Shown here: piece after piece, positions 50,270-59,245 of the stretch | Position numbering within the stretch: position 1 is the stretch's first letter | How the letters are laid out: every line of letters begins with the position of its first letter | Assembly (NCBI RefSeq): GCF_009604375.1 | Contig: NZ_WEGH01000002.1 | Coordinates: 458,073 to 522,072 of the forward strand | Direction: 5' to 3' | DNA length: 64,000 nt | From: Actinomadura macrotermitis | GTDB taxonomy: Bacteria > Actinomycetota > Actinomycetes > Streptosporangiales > Streptosporangiaceae | The notes under the pieces: generated by a model | The model's input: only the letters and a program-made list of their open reading frames with translations | Databases searched by the model: none | What the model was told of the DNA's origin: nothing | Made by a program: the position numbers and the translations under genes

Positions 50270-50978
50270 GTATTGCCTCTCGTGTAACGATTTGACTGGA
50301 GCATCTCGCCGGCCCCCGAGGGGTTGTCTTCTCCTCCCAAAGGCGGCTGTCGACGGGGTGGGAAATGCCTGGAGCTGGGTGATGCCGGACAGTGAGTCGA
50401 CGGCCACGGAAGACCGGCTCAGCCGGATCGTCCCTGCTCGTCGGGCTAGAGTCGGGTTCTCGACTCCGCTCCGCCGGATCGTTCGGGGGCTATGAACGCG
50501 CAAACTATCCGGCGGTTCCCGGCAAGTCCATACATTTGCGATTGGGCCTAAAAATTTCATAAGTAGTGAGCGACGCCACACTTCCTCCTATCAAGGAGAG
50601 GCAAGCGACAGGAGAAACCGCGGGCGCGGACGCCAATCTCATAAAGCCGGTTTTCGGCGTCAACCCAACTTTTCCCGGGGCGGTTGCTCACTCAGGTGCA
50701 GGTTTGCGGGACGGCGGCGCGCGGTTGTCAGCCGGTGAGCAGAAGTACTCACGCGTTTGTGTCCCGGTCGTACGGAACACCAGGCAAGTCACCGGTTACC
50801 GTCGCGGTGTCCTGGATCACGTCAGGTCCGGCGCGCAGGGGTTTCGTTCGACGCGCGTCCCACCCCCCGGCGTGATCTGAGCGCTACCGCCGGCCGCCCC
50901 GGCCAGGCCGGACACGGAGCCGCCCCGCCCCGTCCGGACCGCCTGGCCGTTGCGACCACGGTGATGGAAGGTGACCCG
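50270..50978. other. Long divergent promoter region between the array and a pucR gene
   Basis: About 700 bases without a convincing gene. The part around 50480-50660 is unusually AT-rich for this genome (TACATTTGCGATTGGGCCTA, then AAAAATTTCATAAG). It could carry a rightward TTGCGA/CATAAG promoter-like pair (50536-50541, 50559-50564). It separates the array's first gene from a PucR regulator reading away, so regulation of both from here is likely but unproven. Confidence 0.4.
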
Positions 50979-52172
50979 ATGACCCGCACCCTCGACCTCG
51001 GAACGCCGGCCGAGCCCACGTCCCCGCTCCCGCCGCGGCTCGCCCGGCTGATGCGGCCCGAACTGCCCACCCTCGCCGACGAGATCATCGCCGAGATCCG
51101 CCGCGCCGTCCCCGAGTACGCCGGGCCGCTGGACGGCCCGTACGGGCAGGTGCTGCGCGCCGCGGTGCGGCAGAACCTCGCCTCCTTCGTCGACCAGGTC
51201 GCGGGCGGCCCCCGCGCGGTGCACGCCGACGGCGCCCGCCGGCTCGGCCGCTACGAGGCGCGCGAGGGCCGCAGCCTGGACTGCCTGCAGGCCGCCTACC
51301 GGATCGGCGGGCAGGTCGCCTGGCGGCGCATCATGAAGGTCGCGCCGCGGCACGACATCTCCTCGGCGGTGATGTCCCGCCTCGCCGACGCGCTGTTCGT
51401 CTACCTCGACGAGCTGGCCGCGCTGTCGCTGGACGGCTACCTGGAGGCGCGCACGCACCCGGTCGCGGCGCTGGACGAGCGGCGCCGCCGGCTGCTGCGC
51501 ACGCTGCTGGACGGCCCGGCGGTGCCCGGCCCGGTGCTGGAGGAGCAGGCCGAGGCGGCCGCCTGGCCGATCCCGGCGCAGGTCACCGTGGTGGCGCTGC
51601 GGCCCGGCGGCCGGTGCGCGCGCCCGGCCCTGGACGCCGACCTGCTGATGGACCTGGACGGCCCCGAGCCGCGGCTGCTGTTCCCCGGGCCGCTCACCGC
51701 GGGCCGCGCGGCGATGCTGGAGGCGGCCTTCCCCGGCCGCCGCATCGCGGCGGGCCCGGCGGTCGCGCCCGCCAAGGCCGCCGACGGGCTGCGCTGGGCG
51801 CGGCAGGCGCTCACCCTGGCCGCCGAGGGCGTGATCACCGGCGGCCCGCTGATCCGCTGCGACGACCACCTCGTCACGCTGTGGCTGATGGCCGATCCGG
51901 GCCTGCTGGAGCAGCTGGCCGGGCGGCTGCTCGGCGTGCTGGAGCCGATGACGCCGGGCCAGCGCGACCGGCTGACCGAGACGCTGCGGACCTGGCTGGT
52001 GACGCGCGGCACCGCCGCCGAGATCGCCGGGCACCTGCACATCCACCCGCAGACCGTGCGGTACCGGATGCGGCGGATCGAGCAGACGCTCGGCGACCGG
52101 CTGAGCGACCCCGAGGCCCGGTTCGGCATCGAGGCCGTGCTGCGCGCGATGGAGCTGCGCGGCACCGGCTGA
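50979..52172 (+). CDS. PucR-type helix-turn-helix transcriptional regulator
   Basis: The product is 397 residues from ATG 50979, with GGAAGG 8 bp upstream; an in-frame ATG at 50964 is possible. The input domain contains RLMRPELPTLADEIIAEIRRAVPEYAGPLDGPYGQVLRAAVRQNLASFVDQV and EAREGRSLDCLQAAYRIGGQVAWRR. The C-terminal HTH is VTRGTAAEIAGHLHIHPQTVRYRMRRIEQTLGDRLSDPEARFGIEAVLRA. It is the same family as the regulators at 36864, 38168 and 59246. It stands divergent from the DUF6801 array and is the best positional candidate to control it. Confidence 0.92.
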   Translation: MTRTLDLGTPAEPTSPLPPRLARLMRPELPTLADEIIAEIRRAVPEYAGPLDGPYGQVLRAAVRQNLASFVDQVAGGPRAVHADGARRLGRYEAREGRSLDCLQAAYRIGGQVAWRRIMKVAPRHDISSAVMSRLADALFVYLDELAALSLDGYLEARTHPVAALDERRRRLLRTLLDGPAVPGPVLEEQAEAAAWPIPAQVTVVALRPGGRCARPALDADLLMDLDGPEPRLLFPGPLTAGRAAMLEAAFPGRRIAAGPAVAPAKAADGLRWARQALTLAAEGVITGGPLIRCDDHLVTLWLMADPGLLEQLAGRLLGVLEPMTPGQRDRLTETLRTWLVTRGTAAEIAGHLHIHPQTVRYRMRRIEQTLGDRLSDPEARFGIEAVLRAMELRGTG

Positions 52173-52215
52173 CCCCTTGCGGGACCGGTCCGTCCCGGGC
52201 CGGTCCCGTCAGGGG
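52173..52215. terminator. Bidirectional hairpin between convergent pucR and poxB genes
   Basis: CGGGACCGG (52180-52188) pairs with CCGGTCCCG (52200-52208); an outer CCCCT/AGGGG pairing (52173-52177 with 52211-52215) extends it. It begins directly after the pucR stop and runs into the end of the poxB coding region. Confidence 0.8.
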
Positions 52216-53942
52216 CGGGGGATGTTGCGCAGGTTGCTGCGGGCCATCTCGGCCATGCGGCCGACGCCGCCGGTGAGCACGGTCTTGCCGGCGGCGAGCG
52301 CGAACCCCTTCAGCTGGTCGGCGGTGATGTGCGGCGGGATGGACAGCGCGTTCGGGTCGGTGACGAAGTCGACCAGGAACGGGCCGTCGGTCTCGAACGC
52401 CTTGGTGAGGGCGGCGCGCACCTGCTTGGGCTTCTCCACCCGGACCGACGGGATGCCCGCGGCGGCGGCGATCGCGGCGAAGTTCACCGGCGCGTGGTCG
52501 GTCTCGTAGTCGGGCATGCCGTCGACCAGCATCTCCAGTTTCACCATGCCGAGCGAGGCGTTGTTGAACACCAGGGTCTTCACCGGCAGGTCGTGCAGTT
52601 TCACGGTGAGCAGCTCGCCCATGAGCATGCCGAGGCCGCCGTCGCCCGACATCGACACGACCTGCCGGTGCGGCTCGGCGAGCTGCGCGCCGATCGCGTG
52701 CGGGAGCGCGTTGGCCATCGAGCCGTGCACGAACGAGCCCATCACGCGCCGCCGCCCGTTCGGGGTGAGGTAGCGGGCGGCCCACACGTTGCACATGCCG
52801 GTGTCGACGGTGAACACCGCGTCGTCGTCGGCGACCTCGTCCAGGATGCCGGCGATGTACTCGGGGTGGATCGGGGTGTGCTTCTCGATCTTGCGGGTGT
52901 AGGCGTCGACGACCTTGTCCAGCGACTTGGTGTGCCGCTGCAGCATCGTCTTCAGGAACTTGGCGTTGGTCTTCTGCCGCAGCTTCGGCAGGACGGCGCG
53001 GATCGTCTCGCCGATGTCGCCGTGCACGGCGAGGTCGAGCGGAGTGCGGCGGCCGAGGCGGGTCGCGTCGGCGTCGACCTGGATGGTGTTGCGGCCCGGC
53101 AGGAACGGGTTGTAGGGGAAGTCGGTGCCGAGCAGCAGCAGCAGGTCGGCCTCGTGCATCGCTTCGTAGCAGGCGCCGTAGCCCAGCAGGCCGCTCATTC
53201 CCACGTCGAAGGGGTTGTCGTACTGGATCCACTCCTTGCCGCGCAGGGAGTGCCCGATCGGCGACAGCACCCGGTGCGCCAGCTCGATCACCTCGTCGTG
53301 CGCGTCGCGGACTCCCGCGCCGCAGAACAGCGTGACGGTCTTGGCCTCGTTGAGCGCGCGCGCGAGCTGGTCGACCTGCTCGGCCGGCGGGCGGACGGTC
53401 CCGAATCGGGTGAGCAGGTCGTGCTCACCGGCCGGTTCGGCCACGTCCTGCTGCGCGACGTCGCCGGGCAGCACCACGACCGCCACCCCGCCGCCGCCGA
53501 CGGCGTGCTGGACGGCGGTGCGCACCACCCGCGGCATCTGCGCGGCCCCGTTGACGACCTCGCAGTAGTTGCTGCACTCGGTGAACAGCCGCTCGGGGTG
53601 GGTCTCCTGGAAGTAGCCGGTGCCGATCTGCACGCTCGGGATCTGTGAGGCGATCGCGAGGACGGGCGCGCCGGAGCGGTGCGCGTCGAACAGGCCGTTG
53701 ATCAGGTGGGTGTTGCCGGGGCCGCAGCTGCCCGCGCAGACGGCGAGGTTCCCGGTGAGCTGGGCCTCGGCGGCGGCGGCGAACGCGCCGGCCTCCTCGT
53801 TGCGCACGTAGATCCATTCCATGTCGCCGTCGCGGCGGATCGCGTCCACGACGGGGTTCAGGCTGTCGCCCACCACCCCGTAGATCCGCCGGACTCCGGC
53901 CTGCTTGAGCATCCGGACGAGCTGGTCGGCGAGCGTGGCCAT
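52209..53942 (-). CDS. poxB: Pyruvate dehydrogenase (quinone)/pyruvate oxidase-type ThDP enzyme
   Basis: The product is 577 residues, close to the 572 of E. coli PoxB. The N-terminal Pyr domain has GVVGDSLNPVVDAIRR and the catalytic Glu in VRNEEAGAFAAAAEAQLTGNLAVCAGSCGPGNTHLINGL. The middle domain binds the cofactor (FAD in PoxB). The C-terminal PP domain has the ThDP motif GDGGLGMLMGELLTVKLHDLPVKTLVFNN. PoxB oxidises pyruvate to acetate and CO2 and passes electrons to membrane quinone. ATG 53942 has GGGAG upstream. It stands alone; other acetolactate-synthase-like enzymes are less likely given the SVQIGTGYFQETHPERLF segment. Confidence 0.9.
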   Translation of the reverse strand: MATLADQLVRMLKQAGVRRIYGVVGDSLNPVVDAIRRDGDMEWIYVRNEEAGAFAAAAEAQLTGNLAVCAGSCGPGNTHLINGLFDAHRSGAPVLAIASQIPSVQIGTGYFQETHPERLFTECSNYCEVVNGAAQMPRVVRTAVQHAVGGGGVAVVVLPGDVAQQDVAEPAGEHDLLTRFGTVRPPAEQVDQLARALNEAKTVTLFCGAGVRDAHDEVIELAHRVLSPIGHSLRGKEWIQYDNPFDVGMSGLLGYGACYEAMHEADLLLLLGTDFPYNPFLPGRNTIQVDADATRLGRRTPLDLAVHGDIGETIRAVLPKLRQKTNAKFLKTMLQRHTKSLDKVVDAYTRKIEKHTPIHPEYIAGILDEVADDDAVFTVDTGMCNVWAARYLTPNGRRRVMGSFVHGSMANALPHAIGAQLAEPHRQVVSMSGDGGLGMLMGELLTVKLHDLPVKTLVFNNASLGMVKLEMLVDGMPDYETDHAPVNFAAIAAAAGIPSVRVEKPKQVRAALTKAFETDGPFLVDFVTDPNALSIPPHITADQLKGFALAAGKTVLTGGVGRMAEMARSNLRNIPRP

Positions 53943-53997
53943 GGTCTCCCCTTGTCACTGCGGCTACGACCTGGGGAAATGCCCGGAGATCACTGTT

Positions 53998-55404
53998 CTA
54001 ATCCCGCAGCCGCAGCATCCACAGGCCCCGCTCGGCGGCCGCGACGGTGTAGGACGCGTCCGGGTGGAGCCGCCGGGCGTACTCCAGCATCGACTCGCGG
54101 GTCTGCCCGGGATCGAAGGAGACGATGTACCGCGGCGTGATCCCGTCGGTGCCGCCGATCCAGAAGACCCGGCAGCGGTTCGTCAGATACGCGGCGGGGC
54201 GTGAGTCGCTCTCCACCGTCGCGCCGTCGGGGATCCCCGCCAGGACGCGCGCGGCGGCTTCGCCGACCGGGCCGCGCCGGTAGGCCGAGGTGTGGGTCAG
54301 CGACGCCAGCGGCATCGTGGTGGACAGCGTGAGCGCCGCACCGAGCGTCAGGGCGGGCAGGTGGTGGGCGTAGATGCGCAGCCAGGGGCGCTCACTGGCG
54401 CGCGCGCGGACGATGGCGTCCACCAGCGCGAGCATCACGATCGGCATGAGCACCGCGCTGTAGTGCCAGTCGGTGCCCCAGTAGTGCTCGTCGCGCGCCG
54501 TCAGCCGCCAGGCGAGCGTGGGGACGGCGGCGAGCAGTAGCGGCGAGCGCAGCGCCAGCAGCCCGGTGGTCGGCGCCAGCAGCCACAGCAGCGTGCGGAT
54601 CTTCAGGTCCCAGCCGCCGGTGCCCGGGACGCCGCCCTCGCCGATCTTCTCCCAGTAGGCGTAGCCGCCACTGTCGTTGAACGCGGGGATCAGCACGGTC
54701 AGCGTGAGCGCCGACATCACCGCCCCGAACACCGCGACGCCGGTCCCGAGCACCGCGGCGCGCGGCGCGGCCCGGTACGACCGCAGCACCACGACCGCCG
54801 CGATCGCCGCCACGGTGACGCCGAGGTCCTCCTTCACCGCGACGAGCGGCACCGCCCAGCCGAGCGCGGCCGTCCACCGCTCCTCCAGCAGCGCCTCCAG
54901 CGCGAACGCGATCAGCGGCACGGCGAAGCAGATCTCGTGGAAGTCGAACTCCACCGCGCGCTGAACGCCCCACGACAGGCCGTAGGCGGCGCCGACCGCC
55001 GCGCCGGAGTGGTCGCCGAGCAGACGCCGCGCGGCGCGGGCCACCGGGACGACCGACAGCGCCATCAGCGCGGCCTGCGCGACCAGCAGCGTCACCGGCG
55101 TCGAGAAGACCGCATAGAGAGGAGCGAGCAGCATCAGCACGGGGCTGAAGTGGTCGCCGAGGATGACGAACCCGGGGCCCTTCAGGTCGGCGACCGGCAT
55201 CCGCAGGCGCGCGTAGGAGCCGACGACCTGGTCAAAGATCCCCAGATCCCAGGACATCGTCTCGAACCGGCGGAAACGGGTGACCGACAGGGTCGCGTAC
55301 CCGGCGAAGAACAGCGCCGCCAGCAGCCAGGGGACACGGCGGGAGGAGCCTCGGGGGGCGGGCGGCACGTCCTGGCGGTCCGGGGCGTGGGCGAGCGCCG
55401 TCAC
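53998..55404 (-). CDS. DUF2079 multi-pass membrane protein (copy 1)
   Basis: The product is 468 residues. The family signature is RFRRFETMSWDLGIFDQVVGSYARL near the N-terminus, followed by about nine or ten hydrophobic segments. Between them are VEFDFHEICFAVPLIAFALEALLEERW and the loop AYWEKIGEGGVPGTGGWDLKIRTL, and WHYSAVLMPIVMLALVDAIVRARA lies later. DUF2079 proteins have a GT-C glycosyltransferase-like topology; function is unproven. The GTG at 55404 overlaps the stop of the Pro/Thr-rich membrane protein (GTGA). The 57056 gene is a full-length paralogue. Confidence 0.9.
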   Translation of the reverse strand: MTALAHAPDRQDVPPAPRGSSRRVPWLLAALFFAGYATLSVTRFRRFETMSWDLGIFDQVVGSYARLRMPVADLKGPGFVILGDHFSPVLMLLAPLYAVFSTPVTLLVAQAALMALSVVPVARAARRLLGDHSGAAVGAAYGLSWGVQRAVEFDFHEICFAVPLIAFALEALLEERWTAALGWAVPLVAVKEDLGVTVAAIAAVVVLRSYRAAPRAAVLGTGVAVFGAVMSALTLTVLIPAFNDSGGYAYWEKIGEGGVPGTGGWDLKIRTLLWLLAPTTGLLALRSPLLLAAVPTLAWRLTARDEHYWGTDWHYSAVLMPIVMLALVDAIVRARASERPWLRIYAHHLPALTLGAALTLSTTMPLASLTHTSAYRRGPVGEAAARVLAGIPDGATVESDSRPAAYLTNRCRVFWIGGTDGITPRYIVSFDPGQTRESMLEYARRLHPDASYTVAAAERGLWMLRLRD

Positions 55405-55847
55405 CCGCCGCTCCCCGGCGCCGACGGCGAAGAGACACTGGCCGACGGGGTCACGTCGGTCGGGGTCGGCGTGACACCCGTCGGTGTCGGGGTCGGCGTG
55501 ACATCCGTCGGGGTCGGGGACGCGCCGGGCGGGCTCGGCGTGACCGGGTCCGCGGGCACCTTGGCCGGCGTCGCCGGCGAGGAGGCAGCGGGCGGCGCGG
55601 CGGGCCGCACCGGGGTGGGGGCGCCCGGCAGCAGCGCCGCGCCCGCCCCCGCGCAGCCGACCACGGCCGCCATGATCGCCACGCTCGCGGCGGCGGCGCG
55701 GATCCGCTGCCGCCGGACGCCGCGCGCGATGATCCGCCCGCCGTCCGGGGGCGCCGCCGCGCGGCCGCCCGCGGCGGCCGCCGCGTGCAGGGCGTGGCGC
55801 AGCCGCCGGTCCTGGTCCGCCATGGCCGAGACATGCTGGTCAGACAC
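55401..55847 (-). CDS. Single-pass membrane protein with Pro/Thr repeat tail, sigma-factor partner
   Basis: The product is 148 residues from GTG 55847, which lies inside the end of the sigma-factor gene (8-base overlap). Layout: ~50 cytoplasmic residues (QDRRLRHALHAAAAAGG, then a basic RGVRRQRIR), one membrane helix AAAASVAIMAAVVGCAGAGAALL, and an extracytoplasmic tail rich in Pro, Ser and Thr with repeated VTPTPT and DVTP units. The position and topology fit a minimal anti-sigma factor or stress sensor, but no known anti-sigma motif is visible. The stop overlaps the start of the DUF2079 gene. Confidence 0.75.
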   Translation of the reverse strand: MSDQHVSAMADQDRRLRHALHAAAAAGGRAAAPPDGGRIIARGVRRQRIRAAAASVAIMAAVVGCAGAGAALLPGAPTPVRPAAPPAASSPATPAKVPADPVTPSPPGASPTPTDVTPTPTPTGVTPTPTDVTPSASVSSPSAPGSGG

Positions 55848-56343
55848 CGGGCTCCCCCACGTTGACGGAATCGTCCAGGTGCGGGGCGAGCGCGGCGCGC
55901 CCCCGCGACAGGTGGGTCTTGACGGTCCCCACCGACATCCCGGCCTCGGCGGCGATCTGCGCGACCGGCAGGTCGAACACGTAGAACAGGACGACGGCGA
56001 GCCGCTGCCGCTCGGGCAGCCGCCGCAGCGCGGCGGCGAGCAGCACCGCGTCCGGCTCGGGCTCGGCCACGACCGGGCGCTGCTGGCCGCCGAGCCGGCG
56101 CCAGGCCTCCAGGCTGCGGCCCTGCCGCCGCCACCGGCTCGCCGCGAGCCGCAGCGCCGCGGTGCGCACCCACGCCTCGGGGCCGCCGTCGCGCTCCAGG
56201 CGGCGCCGGTGCCGCCAGGCGCGCACGAACGCCTCCTGCACCACGTCCTGCGCCTCGTGCAGGTCACCGGTGACGAGGTAGAGCCGCCCCGTCAGGCGCC
56301 GGACGCTGTGCGCGTAGAACTCTTCGAACTCCTCGACGGTCAA
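55840..56343 (-). CDS. SigE-like ECF RNA polymerase sigma factor
   Basis: The product is 167 residues. Region 2 is FEEFYAHSVRRLTGRLYLVTGDLHEAQDVVQEAFVRAWRHRRRL followed by PEAWVRTAALRLAASRWRR. Region 4 is RRLPERQRLAVVLFYVFDLPVAQIAAEAGMSVGTVKTHLSRGRAALAPHL. This matches the actinobacterial SigE/SigM-type ECF group. The first usable start appears to be TTG 56343 (MTVEEFEEFY). It is translationally coupled to a Pro/Thr-rich membrane protein and through it to a DUF2079 protein, so the three form one operon. Confidence 0.92.
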   Translation of the reverse strand: MTVEEFEEFYAHSVRRLTGRLYLVTGDLHEAQDVVQEAFVRAWRHRRRLERDGGPEAWVRTAALRLAASRWRRQGRSLEAWRRLGGQQRPVVAEPEPDAVLLAAALRRLPERQRLAVVLFYVFDLPVAQIAAEAGMSVGTVKTHLSRGRAALAPHLDDSVNVGEPGV

Positions 56344-56437
56344 TGCAGGCGCCCCCGGGCCGGTGGATGTCGCTGGTGATACCTCCGGGACGACCGGTCC
56401 GGTTGACAGAGGATCTGGATATTTACGCTATGTAGCG

Positions 56438-56989
56438 CTATGCAGCGGTAGCGGTGCGGCGGGCCGCCGACAGCGCCCAGAGGCCGCCGCCGAGCAGCAG
56501 CGCGCCCGGCGCGACCCCGGCGAGCGAGGCGACGACCGCGTGCGCGGCGCCCGCGAACGCCGCGGCGAGCCCGGCGAGGCCGAGCGCCGCCAGGCCGCCG
56601 CCGATCCAGGCCAGCGACCGCGCCCGCCACACCACGGCCAGGCCGAAGAAGTGCACGCCGACGACGAAGGTGATCCACCCGAGCACGGCCGACGGCCGGT
56701 CCAGCGGCCCGTTCAGCAGGAGGTTGCCGCCGAGGAACGCCGCCACCTCGGCCGCCACGATCAGCCAGTAGCCGCGGGTGAAGCCCCGGCGCGGCCCGCC
56801 GTCGTCCGGCGCGGCCGAGCCGCGGGCGCGCACCAGCAGGACGAGGACGGCGGCGTAGGCGAGCGCGCCGAGGATCCGGGCGGTCAGCGCGGCGGCCGCG
56901 GGCAGCGCGCCGGCGTTCACCTCCACGTAGATCAGGCCGAAGGTGGCGCCGATGAGCGCGCCGAGGCGGTCTGGTGTCACGTTGTTCAT
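56438..56989 (-). CDS. Small integral membrane protein of unknown function (183 residues)
   Basis: From ATG 56989 the product contains about five or six hydrophobic segments: LGALIGATFGLIYVEVNAGAL, ILGALAYAAVLVLLV, YWLIVAAEVAAFLGGNLLL, VLGWITFVVGVHFFGLAVVW, IGGGLAALGLAGLAAAFAGA and VVASLAGVAPGALLLGGGLWAL. HFFGLAVVWRARSLAWIGG resembles a widespread actinobacterial membrane family, which I cannot name. No catalytic motif is seen. It lies between the sigma-factor operon and the second DUF2079 gene on the same strand. Confidence 0.78.
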   Translation of the reverse strand: MNNVTPDRLGALIGATFGLIYVEVNAGALPAAAALTARILGALAYAAVLVLLVRARGSAAPDDGGPRRGFTRGYWLIVAAEVAAFLGGNLLLNGPLDRPSAVLGWITFVVGVHFFGLAVVWRARSLAWIGGGLAALGLAGLAAAFAGAAHAVVASLAGVAPGALLLGGGLWALSAARRTATAA

Positions 56990-57055
56990 CCTTTGCGGGG
57001 GTTCATCCCTTTACGGGAGAACAGCCCACAATGCCAGCTCCGGACGCTGGAATGA

Positions 57056-58468
57056 TCAACTGAGCTCGAAGGTGCGGCGCAGCACCCACACGCCCCGCTC
57101 GTAGGCCTCGACGTCGTAGGCCGCCCCGGGGTGACGCGACCGGGCGTCGTCCAGGATCGCGTCGCGCTGCTTGTCAGGCTCGAAGAGGGCGACGTACTGC
57201 GGGGCGTGGCCGCCCGTGTCGCCGACCCAGAAGACCCGGCAGCGGTTCGTCAGATACGCGATGGGGCGGATGTTGCTCTCCACCGTCGCGCCGTCGGGGA
57301 TCTTCGCCAGGGCGCGCACGGCGGCCTCGGCGACAGGGCCGCGCTCGTACCTCTCCGGACGGGCGAGCTGCTCCAGCGGCAGGGGGAGCATCACGGTCGT
57401 CGACAGCGCCACCAGCAGCGCCCCGGCCGGCAGGTGGCCGGCGCAGGCGCGCAGCCAGCCGGAGCGCGCGCGGGCGGCGGCGTCCACCAGCGCGAGCATC
57501 ACGATCGGCATGAGCACCGCGCTGTAGTGCCAGCCGGTGCCCCAGTAGTGCTCCTCCTGCGTCAGCAGCCGCCAGGCGAGCGTGGGGACGGCGACGAGCA
57601 GCAGCGGCGAGCGCAGCGCCAGCAGCCCGGTCGTCGGCACCATCACCCAGAACAGCGTGCGGATCTTCACGTCCCAGCCGCCCGCGCCCGGGGTGCCGCC
57701 CTTGTCGACCTTGTCCCAGTAGGCGTAGTCGCCGGCGTGGTTGAAGGCCGGGATCAGCACGGTCAGCGTGAGCGCCGACATCGCCACGCCGAAGATCCCG
57801 ACGCAGACGGCGGCCACCGCGACGCGCCGCGATCCGCGCCAGGTCCGCAGCAGCACGACCAGCGCGATCGCCGACGCCGTCACGCCGAGGTCCTCCTTCA
57901 CGGTGACCAGCGGCGCCGCCCAGCACAGCGCGGCCACCCAGCGCTCCCGCAGCAGCGCCTCCAGCGCGAACGCGATCAGCGGCACGGCGAAGCAGATCTC
58001 GTGGAAGTCGAACTCCACCGCGCGCTGGATCCCCCACGACAGCCCGTAGGCGATGCCGATCGCCACGCCGGCGTGGTCGCCGAGCAGACGGCGGGCGGCG
58101 CGCGTCACCGGGACGACCGACAGCGCCATCAGCGCGGCCTGCGCGACCAGCAGCGTCACCGGCGTCGGGAAGAGCGCGCGGAAGGGCGCGAGCAGCGCCA
58201 GCACCGGGCTGAAGTGGTCGCCGAGGATGTTGAAGCCGGGACCCTTCAGGTCGGCGACCGGGGCGCGCAGGTGCGCGTAGGAGTCGACGACCTGGTCGAA
58301 GATCCCCAGGTCCCAGGACATCATCTCGAACCGGCGGAAACGAAGGACCGACAGGGTCGCGTAGCCGGCGAAGAACACCGCGGCCAGCAGCCAGGGCACG
58401 AAACGGGCGGGGTGCCGGGGCGCGGCCGGCGCCTCCTGGATCTCCTCGGCGGGAGCGGTCACCGTCAT
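57056..58468 (-). CDS. DUF2079 multi-pass membrane protein (copy 2)
   Basis: The product is 470 residues from ATG 58468 (MTVTAPAEEIQ); an upstream ATG at 58537 adds only 23 unlikely residues. It is collinear with the 53998 protein along the whole length (MSWDLGIFDQVVDSYAHL, VEFDFHEICFAVPLIAFALE, LLTQEEHYWGTGWHYSAVLM, DGATVESNIRPIAYLTNRCRVFWVGD). The two clearly arose by duplication; the sigma factor, Pro/Thr protein and small membrane protein lie between them. Both end with an ERG-(V/L)-W-(V/M)-LR segment. The role is probably envelope-related, by inference. Confidence 0.9.
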   Translation of the reverse strand: MTVTAPAEEIQEAPAAPRHPARFVPWLLAAVFFAGYATLSVLRFRRFEMMSWDLGIFDQVVDSYAHLRAPVADLKGPGFNILGDHFSPVLALLAPFRALFPTPVTLLVAQAALMALSVVPVTRAARRLLGDHAGVAIGIAYGLSWGIQRAVEFDFHEICFAVPLIAFALEALLRERWVAALCWAAPLVTVKEDLGVTASAIALVVLLRTWRGSRRVAVAAVCVGIFGVAMSALTLTVLIPAFNHAGDYAYWDKVDKGGTPGAGGWDVKIRTLFWVMVPTTGLLALRSPLLLVAVPTLAWRLLTQEEHYWGTGWHYSAVLMPIVMLALVDAAARARSGWLRACAGHLPAGALLVALSTTVMLPLPLEQLARPERYERGPVAEAAVRALAKIPDGATVESNIRPIAYLTNRCRVFWVGDTGGHAPQYVALFEPDKQRDAILDDARSRHPGAAYDVEAYERGVWVLRRTFELS

Positions 58469-58666
58469 TCGCCGCGCTCCGTTCCAAGCGGATGGGCCGT
58501 CCCCGACGATCCTTCCGGGAACTCCCCCGTTATCCACCGCAAACCAGGAGATTTACTTCTTTGTGCGTATAAATGCCTCATTGCTCGGCAGAATACTGCT
58601 CAGCGGGCAAAAGCATCCCGGCGCGAAAAACTGCGTTATGCGCACTCTTGTAGGGTGAAGGCCATC

Positions 58667-59245
58667 ATGGTCGGACTCCGCGAACGCAAGAAGGCCGCCA
58701 CCAGGCAGGCGCTGCACGAGGCCGCGCTGCGGCTGGCGGTGGAGCACGGTCTCGGCAACGTCACCGTGGAGGCCATCGCCGACGAGGTCGGCGTCTCCCG
58801 CCGCACGTTCTCCAACTACTTCGAGGGCAAGGAGGACGCCCTCCTGTACGGCGACCGGGAGCGGATGTGGCTGCTGCTGGACGCCTTCGCCGCCCGCCCG
58901 CCGGGCGAGCCGTCCTGGACCGCGCTGAAGCACGCCGTCCACGACGCGTTCGGCGACGCCCCCGAGTCCGACCCGCGCTGGGCCGTGCGCGGCGCCCTCG
59001 TCCGCGACCACCCCGCGCTGCTGGCCCGCCAGCTCGGGCACTACGCGGCGCTGGAGCAGCGGCTCGCCGAGCTGGTCGCCGAACGCGACGGGACGGCCGC
59101 CGGGTCCGCCGCGTCGCGGGTGCGGGCCGCGGCGTTCCTGGCCTCGCTCCGCATCGGCCTGCACCGGTGGCTGGAGGACCAGTCCCGGCCCCGGACTGAC
59201 GTCGTCGACGAGGCCCTGACCGAGATGGCCCGGCCCTTCGCCTGA
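58667..59245 (+). CDS. TetR/AcrR family regulator
   Basis: The product is 192 residues. The HTH reads MVGLRERKKAATRQALHEAALRLAVEHGLGNVTVEAIADEVGVSRRTFSNYFEGKEDALL (1-60), of the RFSNYFxxKEDAL type common in actinomycete regulators of efflux or metabolism. The rest is a helical ligand domain, with RVRAAAFLASLRIGLHRWLE near the end. ATG 58667 lies 10 bp after TAGGGT, a possible -10, so the message may be leaderless; an in-frame GTG at 58655 is an alternative. It abuts the convergent PucR gene. Confidence 0.9.
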   Translation: MVGLRERKKAATRQALHEAALRLAVEHGLGNVTVEAIADEVGVSRRTFSNYFEGKEDALLYGDRERMWLLLDAFAARPPGEPSWTALKHAVHDAFGDAPESDPRWAVRGALVRDHPALLARQLGHYAALEQRLAELVAERDGTAAGSAASRVRAAAFLASLRIGLHRWLEDQSRPRTDVVDEALTEMARPFA

